From the NCBI GenBank assembly GCA_900540895.1, contig UQHV01000011.1:1-64000 (forward strand): a stretch of 64,000 nt of DNA, given 5' to 3'. The translations under genes and the position numbers were made by a program. Below the pieces are notes generated by a model, which was not told the origin of the DNA, made no database searches, and was given only the letters and a program-made list of their open reading frames with translations. Within the stretch, counting starts at the first letter, position 1, and every line of letters begins with the position of its first letter. Positions 17,475-25,757 of this stretch are shown here, one piece after another. The stretch is from an uncultured Collinsella sp. (lineage in GTDB: Bacteria > Actinomycetota > Coriobacteriia > Coriobacteriales > Coriobacteriaceae).

Positions 17475-18875
17475 ATGGCACAGTATCAGCTGCCCAACGA
17501 CTTCTTCTTTGGCGCTGCTATGTCCGGCCCGCAGACTGAGGGTCAGTGGAACCAGGGCGGCAAGCTCGAGAACCTGTGGGACACCTGGTCCATCCAGGAT
17601 CTGGGTTCGTTCTACAACTGCGTTGGCTCTTATGCCGGCAATGACTTTATGGCCAAGTACCAGGAAGACTTTCGCATTTTGAAGGACTTGGGCCTGAATA
17701 CCTATCGCACTTCCATCCAGTGGAGCCGTCTGCTCGATGCCGACGGCAACCTTAACGAGGAGGGCGCCGCGTGGTATCACGAGCTGTTCCGCGCCTCTCG
17801 CGAGGCTGGTCTGGAGCCGTTCGTCAACCTGTACCACTTTGACATGCCCACCTACCTCTTTAACCGTGGCGGCTGGGAGAGCCGTGAGGTCGTCGAGGCT
17901 TACGCGCATTACGCCGACGTCGCCTTCCACGAGTTTGGCCAGGAGATTAAGTACTGGTTCACCTTTAACGAGCCCATCGTCGAGCCCGAGCAGCGCTATC
18001 AGGAGGGCGTGTGGTTCCCGCAGCTCCACGACTTCAACCGCGCCCGCACCGTGCAGTATCACATCTCGCTGGCACATGCGCTGGCCGTGGCCAACTACCG
18101 TCGCGCCTATGACGAGGGCGCTATTCGCGCCGATGCCAAGATCGGCATGATCAACTGCTTTACTCCGGTCTACACCAAGGAGAACCCCAGCGGGGCAGAC
18201 CTCGAGGCCGTGCGTATGACCAGCGGCATCAACAATCGCTGGTGGCTCGACCTTATTACCAAGGGCGAGCTTCCTGCCGACGTGCTCGACAGCCTGGCCG
18301 AGGGCGGCGTTAAGCTCCCGTTCCGTGCCGGCGACCAAGAGATTCTCAAGCAGGGTGTTGTCGACTGGCTCGGCTGCAACTACTACCACCCCACGCGCGT
18401 TCAGGCGCCGACGAGCAAGATCGACCAGTACGGTCTGCCGCACTTTGCCGACGAGTACGTGTGGCCCGACGCCGTTATGAACGAGAGCCGCGGCTGGGAG
18501 ATCTACCCGCAGGGCCTCTACGACTTTGGCATGGACTGCGCTAAGAACTACCCCGATCTTGAGTGGTTCGTTTCCGAGAACGGCATCGGCATCATGGACG
18601 AATACAAGAACCGTGACGCCGAAGGAACCATCCAGGATGACTACCGAGTCGACTTTGTGCGCCAACACCTGGAGTGGGTTGCCAAGGCAATCTCCGAGGG
18701 CGCCAAATGCCGGGGCTATCACTATTGGGCCGTCATCGATAACTGGTCTTGGGCCAATGCCTTTAAGAATCGCTATGGCTTTGTCGAGGTCGATCTCATG
18801 GACGGCTACAAGCGCCGCCTTAAGAAGTCGGCAGCCTGGCTCAAACAGGTCGCCACGACCCACGTGGTTGATTAG
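17475..18875 (+). CDS. GH1 6-phospho-beta-glucosidase
   Basis: 466 aa glycoside hydrolase family 1 enzyme. The acid/base Glu is E166 in TFNEP, the nucleophile E368 in FVSENG; QIEG-type glucose contacts are visible as PQTEGQWNQGG near the N-terminus. It splits phosphorylated beta-glucosides delivered by the PTS that follows, giving glucose 6-phosphate and an aglycone or sugar. The assignment as a phospho-enzyme rests on operon context. GAGGA lies 6 nt before the ATG at 17475. Confidence 0.92.
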   Translation: MAQYQLPNDFFFGAAMSGPQTEGQWNQGGKLENLWDTWSIQDLGSFYNCVGSYAGNDFMAKYQEDFRILKDLGLNTYRTSIQWSRLLDADGNLNEEGAAWYHELFRASREAGLEPFVNLYHFDMPTYLFNRGGWESREVVEAYAHYADVAFHEFGQEIKYWFTFNEPIVEPEQRYQEGVWFPQLHDFNRARTVQYHISLAHALAVANYRRAYDEGAIRADAKIGMINCFTPVYTKENPSGADLEAVRMTSGINNRWWLDLITKGELPADVLDSLAEGGVKLPFRAGDQEILKQGVVDWLGCNYYHPTRVQAPTSKIDQYGLPHFADEYVWPDAVMNESRGWEIYPQGLYDFGMDCAKNYPDLEWFVSENGIGIMDEYKNRDAEGTIQDDYRVDFVRQHLEWVAKAISEGAKCRGYHYWAVIDNWSWANAFKNRYGFVEVDLMDGYKRRLKKSAAWLKQVATTHVVD

Positions 18876-18995
18876 CGACCGGGCGAACGCCCAGACCGCG
18901 CGCCGCCGCGCGCAACACATGGCACATCTGGTGGCAGAGGGCGACAGACCACCGTGCGCATAGGAAAAGGCCGGATTTGAAAGTTAGGAGCAATC

Positions 18996-20339
18996 ATGGC
19001 CAGTGACAACGGAAAGAGCTTCCTCGACAAGTTTGCTGAGGTCTCTGCGAAGGTGGGAAACCAGGTTCACCTGCGTTCCCTGCGTGACGCCTTCGCGACC
19101 ATCACGCCGCTCTATATCCTTGCGGGTATCGCGGTTCTTATTAACAACGTCGTGTTCCCTCTGTTCCCGCTCGATGCGGCGGGCCTTGCCAACCTTCAGA
19201 CGTGGGGCTCGGCAATTACGCTGGGCACCCTCAACGTCTCTGCCATTATCTTGGCCGGATTGATTGGCTACAGCCTCGCCAAGAACAAGCGTTTCGATAA
19301 CCCGCTCGCTTGCGTGGTCGTCGCCATCTCTGCCTTCGTCATCATGATGCCGCAGCAGATCACCGCCTCGCTTGCCGCCACGAGCCCGCTGCTCACCGAC
19401 AAGATCACCTCCGCCGAGGTCACGGGCGCCCTTTCGACTGCCAACACCGGCACCAACGGTCTGTTCTCGGCCATTATCATCGCTCTGCTCTCCGTCTCGC
19501 TCTTCATCAAGATTTCTGGCATCGAGAAGCTCAAGGTTAAGCTGGGCGAGGGCGTGCCCCCCGCGGTCTCCAACTCCTTCAACGTCATGATCCCGATGCT
19601 GCTCAACCTCGCAATCTTCGCTCTTGCCGCAGCCCTGCTCGCCGTGTGCGCCGGCACCGATCTGTGCACCATCATCTCCACGTGCATCTCCAACCCGCTC
19701 AAGAACATCATGAACGCCGGTCCGTGGGCTGTTATCCTCATCTACACCCTTGCCAACCTGCTGTTCTGCGTCGGTATTCACCAGTCCACCATCTCTGGCG
19801 CTACCGTTGAGCCGATTCTGACCATGCTCATCGTCGACAACATGGCTACCTTTGCCGCCGGTGGCACCATCCAGCCCGATCACTACATGAACATGCAGAT
19901 CGTTAACAGCTTCGCCCTCATCGGCGGCTCGGGCTGCACCCTCATGCTTCTGCTCGACACGCTCCTGTTCTCCAAGAACAAGGCTTCCGAGACCGTTTCC
20001 AAGATGGCTATCCTGCCTGGTCTGTTCAACATCAACGAGCCGGTTATCTACGGTTACCCCATCGTGTACAACCTGCCGCTCATGATCCCGTTCGTTCTTC
20101 TTCCCGACCTGTTCATCGGCATCACCTATGGCCTTACCTGCGCAGGCATCATCAGCCCCTGCATCGCCCAGGTGCCCTGGACCATGCCTCCCGTCATCAA
20201 CGCCCTGCTCGCTACGGGCTTTGACTGGCGCGCCGGCGTGTGGCAGGCTCTCGAGATTGTCATTGGCATGGCCGTCTACCTGCCCTTTATGAAGATTTCC
20301 GAGAAGGCAATCGCCAAGCAGGAGGCTCTCGCCGAGTAG
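18996..20339 (+). CDS. PTS EIIC, lactose/cellobiose family
   Basis: 447 aa integral membrane transporter with about ten hydrophobic segments. The family motif NINEPVIYGYP is present about residue 346. It moves and phosphorylates a beta-glucoside together with EIIB and EIIA encoded downstream. AGGAG lies 6 nt before the start. The 120-bp gap after the GH1 gene shows no terminator. Confidence 0.93.
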   Translation: MASDNGKSFLDKFAEVSAKVGNQVHLRSLRDAFATITPLYILAGIAVLINNVVFPLFPLDAAGLANLQTWGSAITLGTLNVSAIILAGLIGYSLAKNKRFDNPLACVVVAISAFVIMMPQQITASLAATSPLLTDKITSAEVTGALSTANTGTNGLFSAIIIALLSVSLFIKISGIEKLKVKLGEGVPPAVSNSFNVMIPMLLNLAIFALAAALLAVCAGTDLCTIISTCISNPLKNIMNAGPWAVILIYTLANLLFCVGIHQSTISGATVEPILTMLIVDNMATFAAGGTIQPDHYMNMQIVNSFALIGGSGCTLMLLLDTLLFSKNKASETVSKMAILPGLFNINEPVIYGYPIVYNLPLMIPFVLLPDLFIGITYGLTCAGIISPCIAQVPWTMPPVINALLATGFDWRAGVWQALEIVIGMAVYLPFMKISEKAIAKQEALAE

Positions 20340-20368
20340 AACGCCTAACGTTCGTCCCTTTCACCTTT

Positions 20369-20400
20369 GCGGGCGCCGGTACGCGGTGCCGGTGCCCGCG
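20369..20400 (+). promoter_or_regulatory. Hairpin between EIIC and EIIB genes
   Basis: GCGGGCGCCGG pairs with CCGGTGCCCGC around a 10-nt loop, with no T-run. In a 161-bp gap inside an otherwise continuous operon it may protect or process the message, so that the membrane and soluble subunits are made in different amounts. Confidence 0.5.
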
Positions 20401-20500
20401 GCTCTCTCCCTTGTGTAAAGATGCAGGGGGGTGGGCACAATAGCCGCAAGGAATAAAACCAGTTGTCGTCTGCGCGCCGCGCAGTTATAAGGAGGAAACC

Positions 20501-20803
20501 ATGAAGAAGATCATGCTCTGCTGCAATGCCGGTATGTCCACGAGCCTGCTGGTCCAGAAGATGCAGGCCGAGGTTGCAAACCGTGGTCTGGATATCGAGG
20601 TCGAGGCTCGTCCCATGAACGAGGCCCACGATCACCTGGACGAGTGCGACATGTTGCTGCTTGGCCCGCAGATTGGCTACACCAAGGGTGACTTTGAGAA
20701 GGAGGCCGCCGGCCGCTTCCCGGTCGAGGTTATCAACATGGTCGACTACGGCCGCATGAACGCTGCCGGCATCATCGACCACTGCGTCAGCGTGATGGGC
20801 TAG
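20501..20803 (+). CDS. PTS EIIB, lactose/cellobiose family
   Basis: 100 aa cytoplasmic phosphocarrier. The phosphorylated cysteine is C8 in MLCCNAGMSTS, the family P-loop. It passes phosphate from EIIA to the sugar bound by EIIC. GGAGG lies 6 nt before the ATG. Confidence 0.95.
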   Translation: MKKIMLCCNAGMSTSLLVQKMQAEVANRGLDIEVEARPMNEAHDHLDECDMLLLGPQIGYTKGDFEKEAAGRFPVEVINMVDYGRMNAAGIIDHCVSVMG

Positions 20804-20812
20804 GTGCTCCGC

Positions 20813-21145
20813 ATGGAGGATATGAACGAACTGCAGATGACCTGCTTCGAGATCATCAGCTACGTCGGTACCGCCAAGAGCATGTACATCAATGCCGTGC
20901 AAAAGGCCAAGGAGGGCGATTTTGACGCCGCCGAGGAGCTTATCAAGCAGGGCGACGAGGCCTATAACGGTGGCCACGATGTTCACATGGGGCTTCTGAA
21001 GAAAGAGGCCAACGGCGAGCGTAACGGCGAGGCCCCGTTGATTCTGCTGCATGCCGAGGACCAGATGGCCGGCACCGAGACCATGCGCGTCATGGCGACG
21101 GAGCTCATCGAGGTTCACAAGCAGCTGCAGGCACTTAAGGCCTAG
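20813..21145 (+). CDS. PTS EIIA, lactose/cellobiose family
   Basis: About 110 aa, all-helical phosphocarrier. The phosphorylated His is H80 in LILLHAEDQM. The start is uncertain: ATG 20813 (MEDMNELQ) is given; ATG 20822 is possible, and a GTG at 20804 directly follows the EIIB stop. The small gap to EIIB indicates translational coupling. Confidence 0.92.
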   Translation: MEDMNELQMTCFEIISYVGTAKSMYINAVQKAKEGDFDAAEELIKQGDEAYNGGHDVHMGLLKKEANGERNGEAPLILLHAEDQMAGTETMRVMATELIEVHKQLQALKA

Positions 21146-21202
21146 TCGGCGTTATCGCCGCGAAGGACCGTGCGGCCCGACAGACAACATAGTCCCTTTG
21201 AC

Positions 21203-21238
21203 GGGCGCCGGGAGTCTCCGCCTCCCGGCGCCTTTATT
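21203..21238 (+). terminator. First terminator after the PTS operon
   Basis: GGCGCCGGGAG / CTCCCGGCGCC with a 7-nt loop, then TTTATT. Confidence 0.85.
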
Positions 21239-21291
21239 GTTGGGGATGGTCTTGCGCGGTCTGTTGAGCGGCCAATTGCGTTACCCCAGAT

Positions 21292-21332
21292 AAAACCTGC
21301 CAAAACAAACCTGTCCTTTTTGGTAGGTTTTT
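21292..21332 (+). terminator. Second terminator, carrying the shared AACCTGCC motif
   Basis: AAAACCTGCCAAAA pairs with TTTTGGTAGGTTTT (one G-U), followed by TTGCC. Its left arm and loop repeat the right arm of the operon leader hairpin at 17414-17438 (20 of 22 positions). Confidence 0.75.
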
Positions 21333-21385
21333 GCCTTGGGAGCGGTACCATACAGGCAATGTTTAAACGAGAAAGGCGGGCTCCC

Positions 21386-22339
21386 ATGGAACCTAAGCAG
21401 TATTACATCGGCATCGACGTCGGCGGCACCTCGGTCAAGGAGGGTCTGTTCGATGAGGACGGAAACCTGCTTGCCAAGGCCAGCGTGCCCACGCCTCCCA
21501 TCGTTGACGCTGCGGGCTTTGCCGCGGTGACCGAGGCTATCGACCAGGTGGTCGCCAAGGCCCAGATTCCGCGTGCCTTTGTGTCGGGCATTGGCCTGGC
21601 CGTTCCGTGCCCCATCCCGGCATCGGGCGATGCCAAGGTCAAGGCGAACATCGCCATCAACCTGCCCGAGCTCAAGATCGCCATCCAGGAGCACTGCCCC
21701 GACGCGGTCGTTAAGTACGAGAACGACGCCAACGCTGCTGCTATGGGCGAGGCCTGGCTCGGCTCTGCCAAGGGCGTACAGAACGTGGTGATGGTCACCA
21801 TTGGTACCGGCGTGGGCGGCGGCGTTATCGTTAACGGCGACGTGGTATCGGGCGTTGTGGGTGCTGGCGGCGAGATTGGCCACATGTGCCTGAACCCGGC
21901 CGAGGAGCGCACCTGCGGCTGCGGCGGCCATGGCCACCTGGAGCAGTATTCCAGCGCCACCGGCGTGGTGAGCAACTACCTTGCCGAGTGCAAGAAGGCG
22001 GGCGTCGGGCCCATCGAGCTCACCGGGCCTTCTGATTCCAAGGACGTGTTCCAGGCCTGCCGCGAGGGCGACAAGCTCGCGCTGGCCGCAGCCGACACCA
22101 TGGCCGACTACCTCGGCCGCGCCCTGGCACTTATCGCCAACGTGGTCGACCCCGAGATGTTCCTCATCGGCGGCGGTGCGTCTGCCTCGGCCGATGTCTA
22201 CCTCGACAAGGCTCGCGAGTACTTCCGGCGCTACGCGCTCTCTGCCTCGCGCGAGACGCCCATTAAGGTCGCTTCGCTCGGAAACGACGCCGGCATCATC
22301 GGTGCCGCCTACGTAGCTCTGCGCGCCGCCGGCAAATAG
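21386..22339 (+). CDS. ROK-family sugar kinase (glucokinase-like)
   Basis: 317 aa. The N-terminal ATP motif GIDVGGTSVKEGLFD and the ROK signature region TIGTGVGGGVIVNGD...GEIGHM are clear. The zinc motif that usually reads CxCGxxGCxE is CGCGGHGHLE here, so the third Cys is His. It most likely phosphorylates free glucose or a related sugar from the neighbouring beta-glucoside pathway; this is inferred from the neighbours. The start at 21386 fits the family N-terminus. Confidence 0.9.
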   Translation: MEPKQYYIGIDVGGTSVKEGLFDEDGNLLAKASVPTPPIVDAAGFAAVTEAIDQVVAKAQIPRAFVSGIGLAVPCPIPASGDAKVKANIAINLPELKIAIQEHCPDAVVKYENDANAAAMGEAWLGSAKGVQNVVMVTIGTGVGGGVIVNGDVVSGVVGAGGEIGHMCLNPAEERTCGCGGHGHLEQYSSATGVVSNYLAECKKAGVGPIELTGPSDSKDVFQACREGDKLALAAADTMADYLGRALALIANVVDPEMFLIGGGASASADVYLDKAREYFRRYALSASRETPIKVASLGNDAGIIGAAYVALRAAGK

Positions 22340-22471
22340 CTGGTGCAAAGGGGGCAGACTTCGCTCCAACACTTGCCCCAAAATATGCCGTGGCCCTTCC
22401 GTCTCAGAAGGCTCGGCATCGGCGTGCTACCATAGCTACGTCCAAGTACACATATCAAGTGGAGGATATCC

Positions 22472-23395
22472 ATGGCAAACGTTCTTGTCTTTGGTCACCA
22501 GAACCCCGATAACGACGCCATCATGAGCGCCGTCGTCCTGTCCCAGCTGCTCAACCAGGTTGAGTATGCCGGCAACACCTACGAGGCCTGCGCCCTTGGT
22601 CAGCTTCCGGCCGAGTCCGCCAAGCTGCTCGCCGACGCCGGCATCGCCGAGCCCCGCGTGATCGAGTCCGTCGAGGCCGGTCAGCTCGTCGTCCTCACCG
22701 ACCACAACGAGTCTGCCCAGTCCGTCGCTGGCCTTAAGGACGCCACGGTCTTTGGCGTTGTCGATCATCACCGCATCGGCGACTTCGAGACCGCCGGCCC
22801 GCTGCACTACATCTGCCTGCCCTGGGGCTCCAGCTGCACCATCGTCACCAAACTCGCCGGCGTGCTCGGCGTTGAGCTTTCCGACGTTCAGGCCAAGCTG
22901 CTGCTCTCGGCCATGATGACCGACACGCTCATGCTCAAGAGCCCCACCACCACCGATGTCGACCGCGCCGTCGCCGCCAAGCTCGGCGAGCAGGTGGGCG
23001 TCGACCCGGTCAAGTTTGGCATGGAGGTTTTCCTCACCCGTCCGTCCGGCTCCTTCACCGCAGCCGAGATGGTCGGCAACGACATCAAGATGTTCGAGCC
23101 TGCTGGCAAGAAGCTGCTCATCGGCCAGTACGAGACTGTCGACAAGACCCGCGCACTCGGCATGATCGACGAGATTCGCGAGGCCATGCGCGCCTACGCC
23201 GCCGAGAAGGGTGCTGACGGCATTGTCCTGTGCATCACCGACATCATGGAGGAGGGCTCGCAGGTCCTGCTCGAGGGCGAGACCGAGGCTGCTCAGAAGG
23301 GCCTGGGCATTGCCGACGAGCACGACGGCGTCTGGATGCCGGGCGTCCTCTCCCGTAAGAAGCAGGTCGCTGCCCCCATCATGGCCGCCTGCTAG
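22472..23395 (+). CDS. ppaC: Manganese-dependent inorganic pyrophosphatase (family II)
   Basis: 307 aa DHH-superfamily enzyme that hydrolyses pyrophosphate and so drives biosynthesis. Metal ligands are visible in GHQNPDNDA at the start (usually GHxxPDTD), LTDHNE and the VVDHHR motif around residue 95. The C-terminal DHHA2 domain ends with the substrate motif SRKKQ. GGAGG lies upstream of the ATG. Monocistronic. Confidence 0.94.
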   Translation: MANVLVFGHQNPDNDAIMSAVVLSQLLNQVEYAGNTYEACALGQLPAESAKLLADAGIAEPRVIESVEAGQLVVLTDHNESAQSVAGLKDATVFGVVDHHRIGDFETAGPLHYICLPWGSSCTIVTKLAGVLGVELSDVQAKLLLSAMMTDTLMLKSPTTTDVDRAVAAKLGEQVGVDPVKFGMEVFLTRPSGSFTAAEMVGNDIKMFEPAGKKLLIGQYETVDKTRALGMIDEIREAMRAYAAEKGADGIVLCITDIMEEGSQVLLEGETEAAQKGLGIADEHDGVWMPGVLSRKKQVAAPIMAAC

Positions 23396-23412
23396 GTTTA
23401 GTCGACCAAACG

Positions 23413-23455
23413 CCACGACCGGATCGCGGAAGCCCCGCGCTCCGGTCGTTTTTTG
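23413..23455 (+). terminator. Intrinsic terminator of ppaC
   Basis: ACGACCGGA / TCCGGTCGT with an inner GCG/CGC stem, then TTTTTT. Confidence 0.9.
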
Positions 23456-23543
23456 TGCACGGCGCCGCGTCGTCTCTTGGATAGGCGTGCCCGTGCCGTT
23501 GAGCAAATAATGTTCAACCTGTGGTTCCGCTTTTCGGCCACGC

Positions 23544-23629
23544 TTGCGCGCTTGTCGTGCAGGGTAGGCTAGATGCAAGCGTAATACGTTAGAGCGCGGC
23601 GCCGCCACTTGGGCGGGCCGTGCTTTTTT
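23544..23629 (+). promoter_or_regulatory. Possible promoter and attenuator of nhaA
   Basis: TTGCGC (23544) and TAGGCT (23565-23570), only 15 bp apart, form a weak promoter candidate. At 23593-23629, GCGCGGCGCCGCC pairs with GGCGGGCCGTGC and is followed by TTTTTT, a terminator shape that ends 33 bp before the nhaA start. It may also simply stop read-through from ppaC. Confidence 0.5.
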
Positions 23630-23662
23630 AAGACGGGAGCTTTCCCGTGAAAGGAGCCGCCC

Positions 23663-25021
23663 ATGGCAGCACCCGAGCAGCTGTTTAACGTTCGTGAGCG
23701 CAAGCGTTTTGAGCGCCACGACATTTGGGAGCGCATCACCGAGAACGGCACGATTTCCGCCGCCGTCATGGTCTTCGCCGCCATCGCCGCCGTCATTTGC
23801 GCCAACACCGATGCCTACGAGGCCATCCATCACTTTTTGGAGACCCCGCTGTATGTGGGTCTGGGCAACCTTACGGCCGGTCTTACCGTTGAGCTTTTCG
23901 TCAACGACTTCCTCATGGCGATCTTCTTTTTGTTGGTGGGCATTGAGCTTAAGTACGAGATGACGGTCGGCGAGCTCAAGAACCCGCGCCAGGCTATGCT
24001 TCCCATGCTGGCGGCCGTGGGCGGCGTCGTCGTTCCCGCCTGCATCTATCTGATCTTTAACCATGCCGGCGCGCACAACGGCTGGGCCATTCCCATGGCA
24101 ACCGATATTGCCTTTGCGCTGGGCGTGCTGTCGCTTTTGGGCAACCGCGTGCCCAACGGCGTGCGCGTGTTCTTCTCGACGCTCGCCATCGCCGACGACC
24201 TCATCTCCATCGCCGCCATCGCCATCTTCTACGGTCAGAGCCCCAATCCGTTTTGGTTGGGCGCCGCCGCGCTTGTGACCTGTGCGCTCGTGTGGCTCAA
24301 CAAGACGCAGCATTATCGCCTTGCCCCGTATTCGGTACTGGGCCTGCTGTTGTGGTTCTGCATGTTCAAGAGCGGCGTGCACGCTACGCTTGCTGGCGTC
24401 ATCCTGGCCTTCACCATCCCGGCCAAGTGCGGTGTTAAGCTTGATAGTCTCACCGATTGGCTGGGCGAGTGCTTGCCGCTGCTCGATGACCGCTACGACG
24501 ACGAGGCACACATCCTGGGCCAGCATGACTTTACCGTCTCGACCACCAAAGTCGAGCGCGTCATGCACCGCGTGACCCCGCCGCTCATCCGCATGGAGCG
24601 CCTGATCTCCACGCCGGTCAACTTTGTGATCCTGCCGATCTTCGCGTTCGTCAACGCACAGGTTCGCCTGGTGGGCGTGGACATGAGCACGCTACTCACC
24701 GACCCGGTGACGCTCGGCGTGTACTTTGGCATGCTGCTGGGCAAGCCGATCGGCATCTTTGGCATGACGTTCGCCCTGGTCAAGCTCAAGGCCTGCGAGC
24801 TGCCGCACAATGTCAACTGGCATATGATTGCCGGCGTGGGCATTCTGGGCGGTATCGGCTTTACCATGTCGATTCTCATCAGCGGCCTCGCCTTCCCGAC
24901 GGCCCAGTTTGAGGTTCTGGCCGCCAAGGCCGCTATTCTCGCCGGCTCTGTCACCGCGGCCGTACTTGGCATGATCTACATGAGTGTGATCTGCAAGCAC
25001 CCCGCGCCCAAGAACGAGTAG
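23663..25021 (+). CDS. nhaA: NhaA Na+/H+ antiporter
   Basis: 452 aa with about 12 membrane segments. The ion-binding pair is visible in TLAIADDLISI (the DD motif), the earlier Asp in MATDIAFALG, and the family motif LMAIFFLLVGIELKYE. It exports sodium in exchange for protons at the membrane. It is longer than the E. coli protein because of an extra cytoplasmic loop around residues 270-300. AAAGGAG lies upstream of the ATG. Confidence 0.95.
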   Translation: MAAPEQLFNVRERKRFERHDIWERITENGTISAAVMVFAAIAAVICANTDAYEAIHHFLETPLYVGLGNLTAGLTVELFVNDFLMAIFFLLVGIELKYEMTVGELKNPRQAMLPMLAAVGGVVVPACIYLIFNHAGAHNGWAIPMATDIAFALGVLSLLGNRVPNGVRVFFSTLAIADDLISIAAIAIFYGQSPNPFWLGAAALVTCALVWLNKTQHYRLAPYSVLGLLLWFCMFKSGVHATLAGVILAFTIPAKCGVKLDSLTDWLGECLPLLDDRYDDEAHILGQHDFTVSTTKVERVMHRVTPPLIRMERLISTPVNFVILPIFAFVNAQVRLVGVDMSTLLTDPVTLGVYFGMLLGKPIGIFGMTFALVKLKACELPHNVNWHMIAGVGILGGIGFTMSILISGLAFPTAQFEVLAAKAAILAGSVTAAVLGMIYMSVICKHPAPKNE

Positions 25022-25103
25022 GCGCGTAGAAACAGACGCCAGAGCCTGCTCGAGCGCGTGTAAAACGCGGTTTTGAGTGGTACTTGCCACCTGCCGGACA
25101 CCC

Positions 25104-25337
25104 CAGTGGCCAAAAAACGCCGTTTGTGAGTACTGTCACAAACGGCGTTTCATTTTAGGCGCGAAAAATAATGTACAAATCTATTCTGTCTGTGCATTAA
25201 CGATTGCGTGGCTGGACGAAAAATGCCGATGCATCCTTCCAAAACCGGGCACAAAAGGCCAAGACTGGCCTTTTTAATTCAAAATCGCTGTTACTAAAAA
25301 AGTAACAGTACTCATATTTGCTATTTTTTGACCACAG
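25104..25337. repeat. Terminal-inverted-repeat element, copy B (234 bp)
   Basis: Exactly the same length as copy A. The left end (CAGTGGCCAAAAAACGCC, then TGTGAGTACTGT) is inverted at the right end (CAGTACTCATATTTG, then TTTTTTGACCACAG). The left end has diverged so that it also forms a 15-bp perfect hairpin of its own. An internal AAAAGGCC/GGCCTTTT hairpin lies at 25253-25275. Confidence 0.85.
25115..25150. terminator. Bidirectional terminator formed by the left end of element B
   Basis: Perfect 15-bp stem AAACGCCGTTTGTGA / TCACAAACGGCGTTT with loop GTACTG, A-run before and T-rich stretch after; it can end nhaA. Confidence 0.75.
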
Positions 25338-25353
25338 GCCCCAATGACTAGGT

Positions 25354-25608
25354 TTATTCCACGGTGCCGTAGATGGCGCCCCAGCCGTGGGCGGCCAAGG
25401 CGGAGTTGAGCTGGTCGCAAAGTGACTGGCGGTCGTAATAGCCGGGCGGCAAAAGGTTCACGATTTCCATGAGATCGGGTGCCAGGTCCAAGATTTCGGC
25501 CTGTACGATCAGATCCAGGCGGTCGATGGCGTGGCGGTCGTAAAACAGTCCGTCGACCAGGCGCTGAAGGTCGCCGAATTCCTCGGCCTGGAACGATCCG
25601 TACTCCAT
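25354..25608 (-). CDS. Small hypothetical protein, 84 aa
   Basis: I do not recognise the family. It is an acidic, Leu-rich soluble protein (EEFGDLQRLVDGLFYDRHAI, later PPGYYDRQSLCDQLNSALAA). A good AAGGAGG lies 6 nt before the ATG and codon use matches the neighbours, so it is likely a real gene. It stands alone, with element B directly behind its stop and a divergent aminotransferase gene in front. Confidence 0.65.
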   Translation of the reverse strand: MEYGSFQAEEFGDLQRLVDGLFYDRHAIDRLDLIVQAEILDLAPDLMEIVNLLPPGYYDRQSLCDQLNSALAAHGWGAIYGTVE

Positions 25609-25757
25609 AGTGCCTCCTTGGGCGCTTCATGCCGGCATGCGCGGCGATTCGTAATTCATTGCGATGGACTTAATCTATCACGGCTTCATAACGTTGCGAC
25701 GGTAGCGGTCTATACTTAGAAGAATTGCAACGTACCGCTTCGTGAAAGGTCGCACCC

